From: SAR202 cluster bacterium Io17-Chloro-G6 | GTDB lineage: Bacteria; Chloroflexota; Dehalococcoidia; UBA3495 | DNA: 16,876 bases | Direction of reading: 5' to 3' | Assembly (NCBI GenBank): GCA_002816585.1 | Contig: MUCT01000016.1 | Coordinates: 1-16,876, forward strand | Shown: in pieces, positions 7,377 to 16,291 of the stretch | Numbering within the stretch: the first letter of the stretch is position 1 | How the letters are laid out: each line of letters opens with the position of its first letter | Notes under the pieces: generated by a model | What the model saw: the letters and a program-made list of their open reading frames with translations, nothing else | What the model was told of the DNA's origin: nothing | Database searches by the model: none | Position numbers and translations under genes: made by a program

Positions 7377-8261
7377 TTATTCTTCCTGAAATTCCACGCT
7401 GTTCTCAATCATAAAGGACTTCAAGGCTTCTACGTGGATGCATTGGCCAACGTGTAGGAACGCGCTTTCCTTCACCCGCTGCGGATTTCCATTCCTCAAC
7501 ACCTCTAAGTCGACATCAAAATCCAGGTCAAGGTGCCTTGTCGCCGATTGCATCCCCCAGACTTTCCCTTCTGCGTCAAACGCCGGGCCGCCGCTTTGGC
7601 CCTTCAGCCCTGGCGTGCTCATCTCAAAACCGAATATCTCTCCGGAAGCATCTTGCATATGTCTGGTGACCATCCCATCGATGGGAAACCGCGGCGAAGC
7701 GGCTCGCCCGGTTTCGGTCCAGTGAATGGAGTCTTGTTCCTTGTCATAAGCGAAATTGTTGAATTCCGGGAAGGGAAATCCAAGCCGGCACAACGACAGC
7801 CCTTGTCTAAGTCCCTGCGTGTCCTTGGGAAAGACCGGGAAGCTGTCAATTAGCAACCGGTCGAACGAGTTGAATTTCAGCAGAGCGATATCAGCAGATG
7901 GATGCGGATGGATATCGACGGTTAGCGGGCCAGTCGCACAGCCCATGAACCGGACATGTAGTTCGACCTGCACTCCCTCGGAGTACTCGAATTTTCTTTC
8001 CACGTCTCTCCGAAATCGATTGCCTCGGCGTTGCTGTTCATTTGCCGCTAATTCTTGTTTGTACGAGTCATACTTCGCTTTGATCTGCTCGGAGCTCCGG
8101 AACACTCTGGCCACATGAGCGCAGGTCAGCGCCCAACCGTCGGCATTGACGAAGAACAACGTGGCGGCATGCGGCTGAATAGCCTCCGAGCCGTAGTTGC
8201 GCGAGATCATATGGATCGAGCGCGTAAAAGCCGCAGCTTTCTCAATCGCATCAACGAACAT
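7377..8261 (-). CDS. Cytosolic trypsin-like serine protease with a charged helical insertion
   Basis: The 294-residue protein has the chymotrypsin-fold catalytic triad: His49 in LTCAHVA, Asp124 in SADIALLKF and Ser223 in LKGQSGGPAFD. Residues about 57-92 form a long charged, probably coiled-coil segment inserted between the His and Asp strands, unusual for the family. There is no signal peptide, transmembrane segment or PDZ domain, so it is expected to act in the cytoplasm and is not a DegP/HtrA protein. ATG at 8261 is preceded by AGGAG (9-base spacing) and a good promoter. It stands alone between metG and the divergent ilv operon, and its AT-richer codon use differs from its neighbours, which may point to acquisition. 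Substrate unknown. Confidence 0.75.
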   Translation of the reverse strand: MFVDAIEKAAAFTRSIHMISRNYGSEAIQPHAATLFFVNADGWALTCAHVARVFRSSEQIKAKYDSYKQELAANEQQRRGNRFRRDVERKFEYSEGVQVELHVRFMGCATGPLTVDIHPHPSADIALLKFNSFDRLLIDSFPVFPKDTQGLRQGLSLCRLGFPFPEFNNFAYDKEQDSIHWTETGRAASPRFPIDGMVTRHMQDASGEIFGFEMSTPGLKGQSGGPAFDAEGKVWGMQSATRHLDLDFDVDLEVLRNGNPQRVKESAFLHVGQCIHVEALKSFMIENSVEFQEE

Positions 8262-8292
8262 GTGGGTTGGCTCCTGTACAATGTCCTTTCTA

Positions 8293-8320
8293 ATTGTACC
8301 CAGACCGCCACTCCTACCAA
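8293..8320 (-). promoter_or_regulatory. Promoter of the trypsin-like protease gene
   Basis: On the minus strand TTGGTA (8320-8315) and TACAAT (8298-8293) are 16 bases apart, giving a start near 8286, about 25 nt before the ATG. The site is divergent from the T-box promoter. Confidence 0.45.
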
Positions 8321-8372
8321 CAGCCCAGCGATAGATTCATTACGGACAACGAGGCCATTTCATAACCCCCGA

Positions 8373-8401
8373 TTGACAACCTCCAACCCTGCTGATAATA
8401 T
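8373..8401 (+). promoter_or_regulatory. Promoter of the ilvB T-box transcript
   Basis: A perfect TTGACA (8373-8378) is followed after 17 bases by TAATAT (8396-8401), which has a TG one base upstream (extended -10). The transcript would start near 8408, just before the T-box stem I. Confidence 0.65.
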
Positions 8402-8425
8402 TCTCAGGTTGAAACATTACGAATT

Positions 8426-8675
8426 CCGCTGAGAGCGGGAGTAGTAGGAATACCCTGCCCAAGAGAGCCGGTGGTTGGTGCGAATCCGGCGGCAGTAGGG
8501 TTCCGAACTCGCCCGGGAGCGGCCCGCCTGAAATAGTAGTAAGGCGCGGCGGTTGACACCGATATAAAGTCTTCGAGTGGCCAGGCACAATAACGGACGA
8601 GTCCGAGCCGGGCCAGAAGAAGGGTGGTACCACGGGAACCACAAACCCGTCCCTTCCAGTGGGATGGGTTTTTTT
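8426..8675 (+). ncRNA. T-box leader, leucine (CUC) specifier, controlling ilvB-ilvN-ilvC-leuA
   Basis: The T-box signature AGGGTGGTACCACGG is at 8621-8635; its bulge TGGT would pair with the ACCA end of uncharged tRNA. Stem I is closed by CCGCT (8426-8430) with AGCGG (8518-8522) and CGGG (8436-8439) with CCCG (8512-8515). The specifier loop has the usual AGTA (8440-8443) opposite GAA (8505-8507), followed by the codon CTC at 8508-8510 and a purine. This reads leucine, and the bulge base predicts discriminator A, as in tRNA-Leu. The antiterminator is AAGGG(8620-8624)/CCCTT(8651-8655) with ACGGG(8632-8636)/CCCGT(8646-8650). It excludes the terminator, so uncharged tRNA-Leu should switch transcription on. 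Confidence 0.92.
8643..8675 (+). terminator. T-box regulated intrinsic terminator
   Basis: ACCCGTCCC (8645-8653) pairs with GGGATGGGT (8661-8669) with one G-U pair and is followed by six more T residues. Its 5' arm shares bases 8646-8653 with the antiterminator, so the two folds are mutually exclusive. Confidence 0.88.
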
Positions 8676-8692
8676 ATTGGGAATTTTGGTCC

Positions 8693-8716
8693 TTCGACAG
8701 GCTCAGGAAGAGCGGG
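8693..8716 (+). repeat. Dispersed intergenic repeat, copy B, supplying the ilvB ribosome site
   Basis: The stretch from TTCGACAGGCTCA to GAGCGGG matches copy A at 4389-4412 at 19 of 24 positions. It lies between the T-box terminator and ilvB. Its internal AGGAAG (8705-8710) is the only Shine-Dalgarno candidate for ilvB, eight bases before the ATG. Confidence 0.45.
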
Positions 8717-8718
8717 TA

Positions 8719-10428
8719 ATGGGAATCAAGAAGACGGAACTAACCGGCGCGGAAATAGTTTGCGAAAGCCTTCTTAAAGAGGGCGCTGACGTGGTGTTCG
8801 GACTGCCCGGTGGAGCGGTGCTTCCTCTATACGGAGCCCTCTCCAGCTATCCGGACATCCGCCACATACTGGTGCGCCACGAGCAGGCCGCCGCCATGGC
8901 CGCCGACGGCTACGCCCGCGCCACCGGCAAGGTCGGAGTCTGCGTCGCAACCTCCGGCCCTGGCGCCACCAACCTGGTCACCGGCATCGCCGCCGCCCAG
9001 ATGGACTCGGTCGCCATGGTCGCCATCACCGGTCAGGTGCCCAGGCCGGCCATCGGCAGCGACGCATTTCAGGAGACTGACGTCACCGGCGTCACCCTGC
9101 CCATCACCAAGCACAACATGCTGGTCATGGACGTGAAAGATGTAGCACAAGCCATCCACGACGCCTTCCACATCGCCCGCACCGGACGGCCGGGGCCGGT
9201 CTTGGTGGACATCCCCAGGGACGTCCTGCTGGGCGAGAAGACGGAGTTTGTCTGGCCCACCGCAACCAAGCTGCCCGGCTACAGGATTCCCGGAGAGGCG
9301 CCGGAGACCCATGTGGCCGCCGCTGCCGAGTTGATCAACCAAGCGGAACGTCCGTTGATCATGTCGGGGCACGGCGTGCTCATCTCCCATGCCTACGGTC
9401 TGATGACCGAGCTGGCAGAGAAGGCTCAGATACCGGTGATAACCACTCTTCTGGGCATCAGCGCAATACCCTCAGACCACGACCTGAACCTGGGCATGTC
9501 GGGCATGCACGGCATGGCCTACAACAACCTGGCCATCGACGAGGCCGATCTGATCATCGGCTTGGGCATGCGTTTCGACGACCGGGTGACCGGCCGGATA
9601 TCCGCATTCGCCCCCAACGCCAAATTCATCCATGTGGACATTGACGCCTCCGAGGTCGACAAGAACGTCAAATCCACCGTGGGCCTAGTCGGTGACCTGA
9701 AAGCAGTCCTCGGCCAGTTGCTGCCCAAGGTCGAAGGCAACGTCCACATCGATTGGCTGCGGCGCATCGAGCAACTGAAGGTCCAGCATCCGTCGCATCT
9801 AGTACGGGAGTCCGAAGAACTCTTGCCCCAGTATGTGCTCCAGCGGTTGACCGAGGTCACCCAGGGCCGGGGAATCGTGGTCACCGGCGTGGGCATGCAC
9901 CAGATGTGGGCCGCGCAGCACTGCCGGTTCACTGAGCCCAACACCTTCATCACCTCGGGCGGGTTGGGCACCATGGGGTTTGAGGTACCTGCTGCTCTGG
10001 GCGCTCAGGTGGGGCGGCCCGATAGCGTTGTCTGGTCGGTGGCCGGTGACGGCGGCTTCCAGATGACCATGTGCGACATTGCCACCGCCGTGGAATGCCA
10101 TGCCGACGTCAAATTCGCCATTTTGAATAACAACTCATTGGGCTTAGTCCATCAGTTGCAGGAGCTCTTCTTCGAGAAGGACTACGTGGCCAGCGAGTAT
10201 TCGGCCAACCCCGACTTCGTGAAGATCGCCGAAGCTTACGGCATTCGAGGTATACGCGTCACCCGGAAGGACCAGGTGGTCGACGCCGTGCAACAGGCCA
10301 TGGAAACCGCCGGACCGGTAATAGTCGACTTCATGGTGAAAGAGGACGAAGGACTCTTCCCCTTTATCCCATCCGGCCAGTCGGTGAAAGAGATGCTGGA
10401 AGAACCAGCTCCCAACGAAATCTCATGA
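8719..10428 (+). CDS. ilvB: Acetolactate (acetohydroxyacid) synthase large subunit
   Basis: This 569-residue thiamine-diphosphate enzyme condenses pyruvate with pyruvate or 2-ketobutyrate, the first common step of valine, leucine and isoleucine synthesis. Visible features include FGLPGGAVLPLY, the catalytic Glu55 in RHEQAAAMAADGYAR, the ATSGPGATN segment, and the ThDP/Mg motif GDG (443-445) running to LNNNSLG. I chose ATG 8719 because homology begins at GIKKTELTGAEIV. An earlier in-frame ATG at 8659 lies inside the regulated terminator hairpin. The gene ends with TGA followed at once by an in-frame TAG, so TGA is used as a true stop here. It forms a complex with the small subunit encoded 59 bp downstream. 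Confidence 0.96.
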   Translation: MGIKKTELTGAEIVCESLLKEGADVVFGLPGGAVLPLYGALSSYPDIRHILVRHEQAAAMAADGYARATGKVGVCVATSGPGATNLVTGIAAAQMDSVAMVAITGQVPRPAIGSDAFQETDVTGVTLPITKHNMLVMDVKDVAQAIHDAFHIARTGRPGPVLVDIPRDVLLGEKTEFVWPTATKLPGYRIPGEAPETHVAAAAELINQAERPLIMSGHGVLISHAYGLMTELAEKAQIPVITTLLGISAIPSDHDLNLGMSGMHGMAYNNLAIDEADLIIGLGMRFDDRVTGRISAFAPNAKFIHVDIDASEVDKNVKSTVGLVGDLKAVLGQLLPKVEGNVHIDWLRRIEQLKVQHPSHLVRESEELLPQYVLQRLTEVTQGRGIVVTGVGMHQMWAAQHCRFTEPNTFITSGGLGTMGFEVPAALGAQVGRPDSVVWSVAGDGGFQMTMCDIATAVECHADVKFAILNNNSLGLVHQLQELFFEKDYVASEYSANPDFVKIAEAYGIRGIRVTRKDQVVDAVQQAMETAGPVIVDFMVKEDEGLFPFIPSGQSVKEMLEEPAPNEIS

Positions 10429-10487
10429 TAGAGATGCCCGACATAGATAGATTGCTTAAGATTCACGGATAGATAGAGATTACCTAA

Positions 10488-11039
10488 ATGGTCCAGACCA
10501 ATCATACAGACCAGCACACGTTAATCGCCCTGGTAGAAGACAAGCCGGGCGTGCTGACCAGGGTCGCCAGCATGTTCCGCCGCCGCGGGTTCAACATCGT
10601 CAGCCTGGCCGTGGGCAACAGCGAGCAGCCCGGATTGTCGCGCATGACCTTCGTAGTTAGCGGAGACGACTACACTGTGAGTCAGGTGGCCAAGCAACTG
10701 GACAAACTGATTGACGTTATCGAGGTCGCGGACATCACTGGCGAGTCCATCGTCACCCGGGAGCTGGCCCTGATGAAGGTCAAGACCACGCCAATGACCC
10801 GTGGCGAGATCATTCAGATCGTGAACCTCTTCCGGGCCAACATCATCGACGTCGGCGCCGAGTCGATGGTCATCGAGATCACCGGAGAAGAGGACAAGAT
10901 AAACGCTTTGCACAGCCTGCTGGCGCCCTTCGGCATCATGGAGATGCTGCGGACCGGCCTGGTGGCCATGGTGCGGGGCCAAACCAACGGTCTGGCCAAC
11001 GGACATACCGGGCACTTGAACAGGAACGGACTATCCTAA
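10488..11039 (+). CDS. ilvN: Acetolactate synthase regulatory small subunit
   Basis: The 183-residue protein starts with an ACT domain (TLIALVEDKPGVLTRVASMF, then RRRGFNIVSLAVG) that binds valine for feedback inhibition. It continues with the ALS small-subunit C-terminal domain (about 85-165, including VMIEITG-like and FGIMEMLRTG strands). The last 18 residues, rich in Asn, Gly and His, are an extra tail. It activates and regulates IlvB. The 59-bp gap from ilvB contains repeated ATAGATAGA-type stretches and only a weak GAGAT ribosome site. Given that context, translation probably depends on upstream ribosomes or on an unusual site. Confidence 0.94.
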   Translation: MVQTNHTDQHTLIALVEDKPGVLTRVASMFRRRGFNIVSLAVGNSEQPGLSRMTFVVSGDDYTVSQVAKQLDKLIDVIEVADITGESIVTRELALMKVKTTPMTRGEIIQIVNLFRANIIDVGAESMVIEITGEEDKINALHSLLAPFGIMEMLRTGLVAMVRGQTNGLANGHTGHLNRNGLS

Positions 11040-11082
11040 GGACTGGTATCCGTAACCTGGGGATACTGAGTGACAAGATCTC

Positions 11083-11156
11083 ACCCCACTCTGACTCTCC
11101 CCCTTGAGGGGGAGAGAAAAGTCCCTTCCCCCTCGAGGGGGAAGGTTAGAATGGGG
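11083..11156. repeat. Palindromic double-hairpin repeat between ilvN and ilvC (REP/MITE-like)
   Basis: Two GC-rich hairpins lie side by side: CTCTCCCCC/GGGGGAGAG (11095-11116, TTGA loop) and a perfect 22-bp palindrome centred on CTCGAG (11124-11145). Outer arms ACCCCACTCTGAC and GTTAGAATGGGGG are imperfectly complementary, giving a cruciform-like three-way junction. It carries no ORF. Such elements are usually multi-copy, non-autonomous repeats. Confidence 0.65.
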
Positions 11157-11200
11157 GCCCACGCAGCACAAGACAAATAGTTGGGAAGGACGAGAACAAA

Positions 11201-12196
11201 ATGGTAGACGTTTATTACGACAAGGATGCAGACCTAAAGCACCTGGAGGGCAAGACCATTGGCATAATTGGCTACGGCAGCCAGGGTCACGCCCACGCCC
11301 TTAACCTGAAGGACAACGGACAGAATGTGGTTGTCGGGCTATATCCGGGCAGCAGCAGCCGGGCCGTGGCCGAAGCCGCCGGTCTGCGGGTGGCCGACGT
11401 TCCCGAGGTGGCCAAAGAGGCCGATGTTGTGATGATGGCCATACCCGACCACATTCAGGGCCGGATCTACCGGGAGCAGATCGAGCCCAACTTGAAACCG
11501 GGCAGCGCCTTCATGGTGGCCCATGGCTTTAGCATCCACTACCGGGAGATCGTCCCCGCGGCCAGCATGGACGTGATGATGGTGGCCCCCAAGGCGCCCG
11601 GCCACCGGATGCGCGAGCTGTTCACCGAGGGTGTCGGAGTGCCCAGCCTGCTGGCAGTGCACCAGGACGCCACCGGCAATGCCAAGGACATCGGCCTCGC
11701 TTACGCCAAGGGCGTCGGCAGCACCGGCTCCGGGGTTCTGATGACTACGATCAAGGACGAGACCGAGAGCGACCTGTTCGGCGAGCAGACCATCCTCTGC
11801 GGCGGCGTGACTGCCCTGGTCAAGGCTGCTTTCGATACCCTGGTCGAGGGCGGATATCCTCAGGAGATCGCTTTCTTCGAGTGCCTGCATGAGCTGAAGA
11901 TGATCGTCGACCTCATGTACCAAGGCGGGTTCAACTACATGCGCTTCTCGGTCAGTGACACGGCCGAATACGGCGACCTGACCCGTGGACCGCGGATCAT
12001 CGACGAGCATGTTAAAGAAAACATGCGGGCCGTCCTGAAAGAGATCCAAGACGGCACCTTCGCTCACGAGTGGATCGCCGAGAATGACGAAGGGCGCCCG
12101 CGGTTCACCCCCCTGCGGGAAGCAGCCCAGCACAGTCAGATCGAGGACATCGGCAAGGAACTGCGGGCCATGATGCCCTGGATGGACCCCAAATAG
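11201..12196 (+). CDS. ilvC: Ketol-acid reductoisomerase, class I
   Basis: The 331-residue enzyme converts acetohydroxyacids to 2,3-dihydroxyacids with NAD(P)H and Mg2+. The N-terminal Rossmann motif is [19 protein letters not shown] (22-40). The cofactor-specificity loop [11 protein letters not shown], with three serines, suggests NADPH. The knotted C-terminal domain carries the metal and substrate residues in [12 protein letters not shown] (Asp191, Glu195) and FFECLHELK. Length is typical for the class I short form. AAGGA at 11186-11190 precedes the ATG by ten bases. It lies after the double-hairpin repeat, which may alter expression relative to ilvBN. Confidence 0.97.
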   Translation: MVDVYYDKDADLKHLEGKTIGIIGYGSQGHAHALNLKDNGQNVVVGLYPGSSSRAVAEAAGLRVADVPEVAKEADVVMMAIPDHIQGRIYREQIEPNLKPGSAFMVAHGFSIHYREIVPAASMDVMMVAPKAPGHRMRELFTEGVGVPSLLAVHQDATGNAKDIGLAYAKGVGSTGSGVLMTTIKDETESDLFGEQTILCGGVTALVKAAFDTLVEGGYPQEIAFFECLHELKMIVDLMYQGGFNYMRFSVSDTAEYGDLTRGPRIIDEHVKENMRAVLKEIQDGTFAHEWIAENDEGRPRFTPLREAAQHSQIEDIGKELRAMMPWMDPK

Positions 12197-12248
12197 CGGC
12201 TCGCCAGTCTTCGACAATCAGGCACAACAAATCATTGGGAGCAATATC

Positions 12249-12401
12249 ATGACGAATCTGGAGGCGCTGCGTGTAGTCCACCATCGCCCGCTGGTCCTGG
12301 CAGGGCTGGCGGCGGTGGACTACGTAACCCTGCGGCCCTTTCTGAAAGCAGCGGCTAGCAGCAACGGCCCACCCAAATTCATGAAACCAGAAAGGGATTA
12401 G
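12249..12401 (+). CDS. Unrecognised 50-codon ORF between ilvC and leuA
   Basis: The ATG at 12249 follows GGGAG (12237-12241) at seven bases, a better ribosome site than ilvN has. The frame encodes 50 residues, MTNLEALRVVHHRPLVLAGL at the start and ending MKPERD, with eight leucines and six valines. It has no recognised domain; residues 14-32 are moderately hydrophobic but interrupted. Its TAG overlaps the AGG that probably serves leuA, nine bases before the leuA ATG, so translational coupling is plausible. It could be a small protein, a leader peptide sensing leucine or valine supply, or a chance frame through the structured RNA at 12271-12325. Confidence 0.4.
   Translation: MTNLEALRVVHHRPLVLAGLAAVDYVTLRPFLKAAASSNGPPKFMKPERD
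12271..12325 (+). ncRNA. Very strong hairpin in the ilvC-leuA gap
   Basis: GTAGTCCACC (12273-12282) is exactly complementary to GGTGGACTAC (12314-12323). The pairing continues in register through CGCC (12285-12288) / GGCG (12308-12311) and GC/GC further in, with two outer G-U pairs. No U-tract follows, so it is not an intrinsic terminator. It lies inside the 50-codon ORF and 86 nt before leuA, so it could be an RNA processing or stability element or a translation-coupled switch. Confidence 0.55.
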
Positions 12402-12410
12402 GTAACAGAA

Positions 12411-13976
<1,566 letters not shown>

Positions 13977-13996
13977 GCCGGGGACACACGTAGGGC

Positions 13997-14038
13997 AAAA
14001 AAGGGGCCGTCGACGATCCATTGGGACGGCCCCTTTTT
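13997..14038 (+). terminator. Strong intrinsic terminator after leuA
   Basis: GGGGCCGTC (14003-14011) pairs with GACGGCCCC (14025-14033). A six-base A run precedes it and TTTTT follows, so it could also work on the opposite strand. It closes the ilvB-leuA operon. Confidence 0.9.
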
Positions 14039-14153
14039 CGATTATTTTTAATGTCATCTCCGCCAGTTATGTAATGCACGGTTATGGACATGTTCACCGC
14101 ACCGGTATTAATATTCCCACCTGTACCGGAATCGACGCGGGGGAGACACGACA

Positions 14154-15113
14154 ATGCAACCGCTGAACACTATGGGTGTCCTGCTGCCCACCCGAGGAGT
14201 CTTGGTCTACGCCAAAGGCGGGAAGCCCCGGGTCGAACTCAACTGGCAGATGGCGGAGACCGCTGAGCGGATCGGGTATGACTCCGTTTGGGTTGGCGAC
14301 AGCATCACTTCCAAACCCCGATTGGAGCCACTTGCGGTGATGGCTGCCCTTGCCGCGCGCACCAACCGCGTCAAGATTGGGACAGCCGTTATGCTCAACG
14401 CGTTGCGCCACCCCGTGCACCTCGCTCACTCCATCGCCACGATCGACAACATTTCGGACGGCCGCATCGTGTTGGGCGTGGGGGCGGGGAGAAGCAACAA
14501 CCAGATGTTCGTGGATGAACATACCTCGGTCGGTGTTCCGATAACTGAACGAGCTGACCGGATGGAAGAAAGCATCAATGTCCTCCGGAAACTATGGTCT
14601 GAAGACGACGCTTCCAATCAAGATGGATTCTATCCTTTTACCGGCCTGACTCTGGAGCCGAGACCGGTCCAAGACCAGGTGCCGATATGGATCTCAAGCA
14701 ATTGGGTGCAACGCGGCCTGCGGCGGGTGGCGGCGCAGGGCGACGGATGGATAACCAATGTCCCGTCGACAGATCTGTTCACCCAATGTTGGCGGAAAAT
14801 TGAAGATCAGGCCGGCGAACTGGACCGGGATTTAGGAAATATCCCGCGTTGTCTCTACATCTCAGTCAATCTCAATGGGGAAGCCGAGGCATTGTCGGAA
14901 GGCGACCAATTCATGCGCGCTTATTACAGCACGCCCTACGAAGTGATAAGCAAACAGTTGCTATGTGTCTTTGGTCCAGCCCAAAAGGTTATCGACGCGA
15001 TTCTGAACTACAAGCAAGCGGGGGCTGACTATTTCATAGTACGGTTCGCTTCGCCCAATCAGATGGAACAAATGGAAAAATTCACCGAGACCGTGGTTCC
15101 TGCTCTAGATTGA
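14154..15113 (+). CDS. LLM-class (luciferase-like) flavin-dependent oxidoreductase
   Basis: This 319-residue protein has the bacterial luciferase-like TIM barrel. Typical segments are ETAERIGYDSVWVGDS (35-50), LAARTNRVKIGTAVML, HPVHLAHSIATIDNISDGR, VLGVGAGRSN and PIWISSNWVQRGLRRVAAQGDGW. Members use FMN or coenzyme F420 and either oxygenate small molecules or reduce F420-linked substrates; the cofactor and substrate cannot be told here. GGGGGAG at 14139-14145 precedes the ATG by eight bases. It starts 115 bp after the leuA terminator, so it is a separate unit, convergent with the metallo-beta-lactamase gene 10 bp away. It ends with TGA, another normal TGA stop. Confidence 0.85.
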   Translation: MQPLNTMGVLLPTRGVLVYAKGGKPRVELNWQMAETAERIGYDSVWVGDSITSKPRLEPLAVMAALAARTNRVKIGTAVMLNALRHPVHLAHSIATIDNISDGRIVLGVGAGRSNNQMFVDEHTSVGVPITERADRMEESINVLRKLWSEDDASNQDGFYPFTGLTLEPRPVQDQVPIWISSNWVQRGLRRVAAQGDGWITNVPSTDLFTQCWRKIEDQAGELDRDLGNIPRCLYISVNLNGEAEALSEGDQFMRAYYSTPYEVISKQLLCVFGPAQKVIDAILNYKQAGADYFIVRFASPNQMEQMEKFTETVVPALD

Positions 15114-15123
15114 GGTTGCGGCG

Positions 15124-16134
15124 CTAAACCAGCTTCATCTGATAACCGGCGTCCTGGTTCTGACCTCGGGCGTTCAGGTGTACCGCGGGGTAGCCCAATT
15201 CCCGGAGCCGGGCGGCCAGTTCGGGGAAGCCATTCACCGTATAAACCTGATTGGGGGCAACGGCTTTCACATACTCCACCAGTTCGTTGAAGTCGGGATG
15301 GTCGCTATAGGGCAGGCTGGCGTCTGCTCCCCGTCCCCACGGCATATCCCCCGAAGCGGCCCAACCGGTCAGCTCCAATGTCCGTTTGCCCCTGAAGCCC
15401 TTCAAGGCGTCCCGGCGCTTGCCGGGTGGAAACAACAGGACCCATCCCTCGGGCCAGTCGCCTTCAAACAACTTCACCTGTTCCGGAAAATTTACTCCGG
15501 AATCCAGATACACCTGGGTACCCTGGTAGATGCTCTCCTCTACCAGCACGTCGAATCTCTGTTCCAGCAGATGGTGGAGTACCTCCTGGGATTTGCCCAA
15601 TCGCCAACACTGCACCACTGGCCGTTCGCCCCGGGACAGCCACATCCTGAGGGTCCGGTAGGCAGTCTCCAGCACCTGCTCTTGGGGTGGGAACACGTAT
15701 TCGGGACGGCCGTAAGTGCACTCCATAATCAGGGTGTCGCAGGGCACCGCCTCCAGAGGCTCGTTGGTGGGGCTGGGCCGGCTTTTGATGTCACCGGTAT
15801 AGAGCACCCGTTCCCCGGTCGATTTGGACTCGATCAGCGCCTGGGCCGACCCCAGGCAGTGGCCGGCGGGATAGAGAGTCATGGTGAATCCCGGGGCGTC
15901 AAATGGCTCGTGGAAGGGGAGCAGGACCGGGTCCGAGCCCTTAAGATAATCACCCAAAAGACTGGCAGTGGTAGGTGTCAGAACGGGCCGGTTATGGCGT
16001 CCCGTATGGTCGGAGTGGGCGTGGGATATGAGGCTGAACTCCCGCTTTCTCGTGGAGTCTAGCCAAAGGTCCAGTTCGGGAAGGTAAACCCCGCTCTTGA
16101 ATACCGCCTGCACGGGCACGTCCCTCAATTTCAA
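15124..16134 (-). CDS. Metallo-beta-lactamase-fold exonuclease-like protein (beta-CASP/SNM1-type)
   Basis: The 336-residue protein has HAHSDH (38-43), the HxHxDH metal motif. PAGHCLGSAQ (His92), LYTGDIK (Asp115), MECTYGRPE and SDHPDF (His279) follow in the order seen in nuclease-type metallo-beta-lactamases. From memory, the start (SGVYLPELDLWLDS) resembles the DNA ligase-associated exonuclease group, but no ligase or helicase partner is adjacent. It probably cleaves nucleic acid with two zinc ions. The start is the TTG at 16134. An in-frame GTG at 16119 is an alternative; no ATG occurs before the upstream stop. No clear Shine-Dalgarno site is visible, and the predicted transcript leader is under 20 nt. 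Confidence 0.8.
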   Translation of the reverse strand: MKLRDVPVQAVFKSGVYLPELDLWLDSTRKREFSLISHAHSDHTGRHNRPVLTPTTASLLGDYLKGSDPVLLPFHEPFDAPGFTMTLYPAGHCLGSAQALIESKSTGERVLYTGDIKSRPSPTNEPLEAVPCDTLIMECTYGRPEYVFPPQEQVLETAYRTLRMWLSRGERPVVQCWRLGKSQEVLHHLLEQRFDVLVEESIYQGTQVYLDSGVNFPEQVKLFEGDWPEGWVLLFPPGKRRDALKGFRGKRTLELTGWAASGDMPWGRGADASLPYSDHPDFNELVEYVKAVAPNQVYTVNGFPELAARLRELGYPAVHLNARGQNQDAGYQMKLV

Positions 16135-16158
16135 ATCACGCCAAAGGCGACGCGGCCA

Positions 16159-16167
16159 AGTATAACA
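16159..16167 (-). promoter_or_regulatory. Extended -10 promoter for the metallo-beta-lactamase gene, flanked by an inverted repeat
   Basis: On the minus strand TGTTATACT fits the extended -10 pattern, with a start near 16152. GGCCAAG (16154-16160) and CTTGGCC (16174-16180) form a 7-bp inverted repeat around it, a possible operator. Confidence 0.4.
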
Positions 16168-16234
16168 TGGGGCCTTGGCCCGTCTTCATGGGCCCGAAAA
16201 TCAAAAAGTGGATGTCGCCTGCCGGAATGTGCGG

Positions 16235-16240
16235 TATAAT
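16235..16240 (+). promoter_or_regulatory. Consensus -10 box upstream of the peroxiredoxin gene
   Basis: A perfect TATAAT lies 51 bp before the peroxiredoxin ATG, giving a leader of about 45 nt. No good -35 hexamer is seen at 16-18 bases, so an activator or an alternative element may help. Confidence 0.4.
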
Positions 16241-16291
16241 CTGCTGGGCTTGCTTAGAGACGCCCAAATCTCAATTATTAAAGGCGGGAAT

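Noticed and set aside
8659..8718. Longer N-terminus for IlvB from ATG 8659
   Set aside because: Those 20 codons run through the terminator hairpin and the dispersed repeat and have no IlvB similarity.
10429..10487. ATAGATAGA-type repeats between ilvB and ilvN
   Set aside because: The copies are short and irregular; they do not form a clear tandem array or structure.
14102..14129. CCGGTA/TACCGG inverted repeat before the LLM gene
   Set aside because: Six-base arms 16 bp apart are expected by chance in GC-rich DNA, and no promoter could be placed beside it with confidence.
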